From Flaviaesturariibacter aridisoli (GTDB lineage: Bacteria; Bacteroidota; Bacteroidia; Chitinophagales; Chitinophagaceae), in the NCBI RefSeq assembly GCF_004343705.1, contig NZ_SKFH01000014.1:1-64000 (forward strand): 64,000 nt of DNA. Direction: 5' to 3'. The notes beneath the pieces are model-generated. The model was given only the letters and a program-made list of their open reading frames with translations. It was not told the DNA's origin and did not search any database. Numbering within the stretch: position 1 is the stretch's first letter; each line of letters starts with the position of its first letter. This document shows, piece by piece, positions 58,474 to 64,000 of this stretch. The translations under genes and the position numbers were made by a program.

Positions 58474-58602
58474 GCCTTCGGCTGCGCTCAGGCTGACAAT
58501 GTGCTTACGTGGTCATGGCGGGAAATGCGATTGTCATTGTGAGTGAAACGATTTTTTTGTCCTCCTGAGCGAAGTCGATTGTCATTCTGAGCGCAGCCGA
58601 AG
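58474..58602. repeat. Inverted pair of GTCATTCTGAGCGCAG-type repeats
   Basis: GCCTTCGGCTGCGCTCAGGC at 58474 is complementary to the region 58584-58602 (CATTCTGAGCGCAGCCGAAG). Further GTCATTGTGAG and CTGAGCGAAG motifs lie between. Repeats of this kind are known from many bacterial genomes. The left arm begins immediately after the stop of the preceding gene. Confidence 0.85.
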
Positions 58603-58667
58603 AATTGGCATGTTATTTCGATGGGATAGAGCCTAACCTTATTGTAAAAAACAAACGATCAAACATT

Positions 58668-58832
58668 ATGGTACGCTTACTTACCCTGGCCGGACTGGCC
58701 TACGCCGGCTACTATGCCTACTCGAAAATGAGCCCTGAAAAGAAGCAGCAACTGGCCGATAAAAGCCGCGAGCTGCTCGGCAAACTCCCGCTCGATAAAG
58801 TAACGGGCGCGCTGGGTAAAGCAGGATTCTAA
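58668..58832 (+). CDS. Very small membrane-anchored protein
   Basis: This 54-residue protein starts MVRLLTLAGLAYAGYYAYSK, one hydrophobic helix, followed by MSPEKKQQLADKSRELLGKL and a short basic end. The plan (N-terminal anchor, then a Glu/Lys helix with SPEKK or SDEEK) is the same as the first 45 residues of the 58123 product, so the two are probably diverged relatives. It has its own terminator at 58908. The function is unknown. Confidence 0.7.
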   Translation: MVRLLTLAGLAYAGYYAYSKMSPEKKQQLADKSRELLGKLPLDKVTGALGKAGF

Positions 58833-58844
58833 TTCGTTGATTTC

Positions 58845-58904
58845 AGATTCCGGATTCCAGATTCCGGGCAGCAATCCTGAATCTTAAATCTGAGATCTGA
58901 AATA
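58845..58904. repeat. Word-repeat hairpin (CAGATTCC type)
   Basis: ATTTCAGATTCCGGATTCC and CAGATTCC pair with AATCCTGAATCTTAAATC and TGAGATCTGAAAT. The loop is only about nine bases. A normal terminator follows directly. Confidence 0.85.
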
Positions 58905-58907
58905 TAC

Positions 58908-58930
58908 AACCGCCTTCGGGCGGTTTTTTT
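58908..58930 (+). terminator. Rho-independent terminator
   Basis: AACCGCC-ttc-GGGCGGTT is followed by seven T. Confidence 0.92.
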
Positions 58931-58982
58931 ATAGGTACCCTAACATGCATTGTCCTAGTTTTGCCCCCCGGGCCGCCGCCCG

Positions 58983-59015
58983 GTCGTCATCCCGCGCCAA
59001 GCGCGGGATTTCATA
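58983..59015. repeat. GTCATCCCGCG-type palindrome
   Basis: GTCATCCCGCG-ccaag-CGCGGGATTTC resembles a further dispersed repeat family. It precedes carB and is contained in a spurious N-terminal extension of that gene. Confidence 0.7.
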
Positions 59016-59077
59016 AGCGCACCATCCTGGTTTGCGCCGCGAGACGCCGGAAAACGGAGGCCCCGCCCATTACAGAA

Positions 59078-61900
<2,823 letters not shown>

Positions 61901-61902
61901 CG

Positions 61903-62001
61903 TGAGCCGTCAGCCGTGAGCCGTGAGTAAGGCCCCGCAGCACAGCTGCGGGGCCTTTTTCGTGGCGGTTTTGGCTCACGCCTGACGCCTGACGCCTCAG
62001 G
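61903..62001. repeat. Word-repeat hairpin (GTGAGCC type) enclosing a terminator
   Basis: Left arm 61903-61928 (GTGAGCCGTCAGCCGTGAGC) pairs with right arm 61973-62001 (GGCTCACGCCTGACGCCTGA). The carB terminator lies inside the loop. Confidence 0.88.
61929..61960 (+). terminator. carB terminator
   Basis: AAGGCCCCGCAG-caca-CTGCGGGGCCTT (with a short loop) is followed by TTTCG. Confidence 0.93.
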
Positions 62002-62010
62002 ATTCCGTCG

Positions 62011-62018
62011 TACCTTTG
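62011..62018 (+). promoter_or_regulatory. Promoter -7 box for icmF
   Basis: TACCTTTG matches TAnnTTTG and is 18 bases from the start codon at 62037. Confidence 0.65.
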
Positions 62019-62036
62019 CGCCTGATTACTTGCACC

Positions 62037-64000
62037 ATGACCTATCAACCCCAGAACAAGATCCGTATCGTAACGGCCGCTTCCCTTTTTGACGGCCACG
62101 ACGCCGCCATCAACATCATGCGCCGCATCCTGCAGAGCAAAGGCGCGGAGATCATTCACCTCGGCCACAACCGCTCCGTGCACGAGATCGTTGAATGCGC
62201 CATCGAAGAAGACGCGCAGGGCATCGCCATCACTTCCTACCAGGGCGGCCACGTGGAGTTCTTCAAATACATGAAAGACCTGCTCGAAGAGAATGGCTGC
62301 GGCCACATCCGGATCTTCGGTGGCGGCGGCGGCACCATCCTTCCGCAGGAGATCGCCGAGCTGCACCAGTATGGCATCACCCGCATCTATAGCCCCGACG
62401 ACGGCCGCAAGATGGGCCTCGAAGGCATGATCGAGGACGTGATCAAAAATTGCGACTTCCCGCTCAATGGCAACGGTGTTTACCAAAAGCCGATGGGATT
62501 GGGGGAAGTGAAGGACGTGCGGCAGATCGCGCGGAAGATCACCAACGCGGAGAACGGGGTCGGAACACGGGAGCCGGGAACCGGCAATGCCGACGCCGGC
62601 AAGGTACCCGTGCTCGGGATCACCGGAACCGGCGGCGCCGGTAAATCTTCGGTGACCGATGAGATCGTCCGTCGTTTTCTCAATACCTATTCGGACCGGA
62701 CCATTGCGGTCATTTCAGTTGATCCTTCCAAGAAAAAAACGGGTGGCGCACTCCTCGGCGACCGTATCCGGATGAACTCCATCTCTTCGCCGCGCGCCTA
62801 TATGCGCTCGCTGGCCACGCGTGATTCCGAAGTGGCCCTCAGCGCGCACGTGCAGGACGCCCTCGACGTGTGCCGCGCTGCCGGTTTCGACTTCATCATT
62901 CTTGAATCGGCCGGCGTGGGCCAGAGCGACGCCTCCATTCTTGACTACTGCAATGTCAGCCTGTACGTCATGACGCCCGAGTACGGCGCCGCCTCGCAGC
63001 TCGAAAAGATCAACATGCTCGACTATGCCGACGTGGTGGCCATCAATAAATTCGACAAAGCCGGCGCCCTCGACGCGCTCGCCGATGTGCGCAAGCAGTT
63101 CAAGCGCAACCACCAGCTGTGGGCCGCCAAAGACGAGGAACTGCCCATCGTGGGCACCATCGCCGCACAGTTTAACGACCCTGGCGTAAACACGTTGTTT
63201 GAAAAGATTATGGCGGCGATTGTTCACAAAACAAACGCTCCTCTTCCCCTTGAGAAGGGTTCGGGGGATGGGTCTGGGGTGCTGAGCACCAAAGTACAGG
63301 TGATCCCGCCGGCCCGCGTGCGCTACCTCTCCGAGATCTCCGACAATAACCGCAGCTACGACAACTGGGTAGCCGAGCAGTGTGCCATTGCCTCGAAGCT
63401 GTACCAGGTTTCGGGAATCATCGGTGAGCAGGAAGTCAGCGCCATCCCCGAGCTGCAGCAACTGAAATCCCGTTACGAAGAAGCCCTGCATCCGGAAAGC
63501 CGCAAGCTCGTGGCCGGCTGGAGCGAGGTGCAGAAGAAATACGGTTCCGACTATTTCGAATACGAGGTGCGCGGCAAAGTGATCCGCCAGGAGCTGGTGA
63601 CGAAGTCGCTCAGCGGCACGCGCATTCCCAAAGTGGTGCTTCCGAAATACAAAGACTGGGGAGATATCCTGCGCTGGCAGCTTCAGGAAAACCTTCCGGG
63701 CGAGTTTCCCTATACCTCCGGCGTGTTCGAGCTGAAGCGCACGGGCGAAGACCCGACGCGGATGTTTGCCGGTGAAGGTGGCCCCGAGCGTACCAACAAA
63801 CGTTTCCATTATGTGTCGGAAGGTCAGCCCGCGAAGCGCCTTTCCACCGCTTTCGACTCGGTGACGCTTTATGGGGAAGACCCGGCCTATCGCCCCGACA
63901 TCTACGGCAAGATCGGCAACTCGGGCGTGAGCATCGCCACCGTCGACGACGCCAAGAAACTTTATTCCGGCTTCGATCTCTGCGACCCGAAGACCTCCGT
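62037..64000 (+). CDS. icmF: Fused isobutyryl-CoA mutase IcmF (5' part, runs off the window)
   Basis: At least 654 residues are present and the frame is still open at 64000. IcmF is a B12-dependent mutase with its own G-protein chaperone that interconverts isobutyryl-CoA and n-butyryl-CoA. The B12 domain (about 8-145) has [12 protein letters not shown] with the cobalt-ligating histidine and [11 protein letters not shown]. The MeaI-like GTPase (about 195-405) has the P-loop [33 protein letters not shown] and NKFDK. The mutase domain starts near 425 ([22 protein letters not shown]). Between GTPase and mutase domains, residues about 402-417 ([13 protein letters not shown]) are encoded by a copy of the CCTTCCC/GGATGGG repeat. 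Confidence 0.95.
   Translation, partial: MTYQPQNKIRIVTAASLFDGHDAAINIMRRILQSKGAEIIHLGHNRSVHEIVECAIEEDAQGIAITSYQGGHVEFFKYMKDLLEENGCGHIRIFGGGGGTILPQEIAELHQYGITRIYSPDDGRKMGLEGMIEDVIKNCDFPLNGNGVYQKPMGLGEVKDVRQIARKITNAENGVGTREPGTGNADAGKVPVLGITGTGGAGKSSVTDEIVRRFLNTYSDRTIAVISVDPSKKKTGGALLGDRIRMNSISSPRAYMRSLATRDSEVALSAHVQDALDVCRAAGFDFIILESAGVGQSDASILDYCNVSLYVMTPEYGAASQLEKINMLDYADVVAINKFDKAGALDALADVRKQFKRNHQLWAAKDEELPIVGTIAAQFNDPGVNTLFEKIMAAIVHKTNAPLPLEKGSGDGSGVLSTKVQVIPPARVRYLSEISDNNRSYDNWVAEQCAIASKLYQVSGIIGEQEVSAIPELQQLKSRYEEALHPESRKLVAGWSEVQKKYGSDYFEYEVRGKVIRQELVTKSLSGTRIPKVVLPKYKDWGDILRWQLQENLPGEFPYTSGVFELKRTGEDPTRMFAGEGGPERTNKRFHYVSEGQPAKRLSTAFDSVTLYGEDPAYRPDIYGKIGNSGVSIATVDDAKKLYSGFDLCDPKTS
63241..63280. 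repeat. CCTTCCC/GGATGGG repeat inside icmF
   Basis: CTCTTCCCCTTGAGAAGGG followed by TTCGGGGGATGGG matches the order of the family at 24-60 and 52581-52615, with a few substitutions. The reading frame is kept. Confidence 0.8.

Noticed and set aside
58961-59077. N-terminal extension of CarB
   Set aside because: It translates a GTCATCCCGCG-type repeat; MPKDPSIKTVLIIGSGP is the family start.
62715-63809. 364-residue minus-strand ORF
   Set aside because: Antisense to icmF, whose GTPase motifs are on the plus strand.

Overview
The window is about 64 kb of G+C-rich chromosome from a member of the Bacteroidota, most likely a Chitinophagaceae-like organism. The evidence is a SusC/SusD pair, a type IX secretion gene (porZ) and T9SS sorting domains, DUF1501/DUF1800 pairs, promoters of the TAnnTTTG type, little Shine-Dalgarno signal, and a carB of the short Bacteroidota length. 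It is mostly core genome. No rRNA, tRNA, CRISPR array, prophage or complete insertion sequence was seen.

Layout. 62-5611: two tandem copies of a DUF1800-DUF1501 pair on the minus strand. 5711-8244: an AlkB-type monooxygenase, a beta-barrel outer-membrane protein with a broken relative beside it, and a cytochrome c lipoprotein. 8410-17432: serS, a MITE-like element, a cyclophilin, gcvH, an ECF sigma/anti-sigma pair, a VanZ-like protein, prfA, an amidohydrolase and recO. 17614-22550: porZ, a four-helix-bundle gene inside a large inverted repeat, two hypotheticals, a 43-bp tandem array and a palindrome cluster. 22727-28056: a VIT/VWA/TPR protein and an MMPL-type transporter. 28260-34553: a SusC-SusD-lipoprotein-fasciclin operon. 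34628-42551: TlpA-like and PDZ proteins, alaS, an M23 peptidase, a MerR-type regulator and a thioredoxin-fold protein. 42652-52016: a T9SS-sorted beta-helix protein, MscS, a propeller-like protein, lpxH, a LUD protein, ftsH, rsfS and birA. 52058-58832: a DUF559 nuclease gene inside an exact inverted repeat, a winged-helix protein with an in-frame 42-bp repeat, lipoproteins, a glycosyltransferase, a peroxiredoxin, an M23 peptidase and two small membrane-anchored proteins. 59078-64000: carB and the start of icmF, which runs off the right edge.

The most unusual content is between the genes. Many spacers hold long imperfect hairpins whose arms are tandem repetitions of a short word of about 7-9 bp. 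The word differs from place to place (GTGAGGC, TTGGTGGTTTG, GGAATCGGCAAT, GAGAACGA and others). Several of these hairpins enclose a normal terminator. In one case the hairpin loop carries a complete four-helix-bundle (S23/IVP-type) gene. A second, palindromic repeat family (CCTTCCC...GGGAAGG followed by GGGGATGGG) has at least six copies. Two copies form an exact 35-nt inverted repeat around a DUF559 nuclease gene, one supplies the 3' end of birA, and one lies in frame inside icmF. My working hypothesis is that these are mobile inverted-repeat units, two of which carry their own small protein gene, comparable in logic to REP/RAYT systems. This is inference; the repeats themselves are read directly from the sequence.
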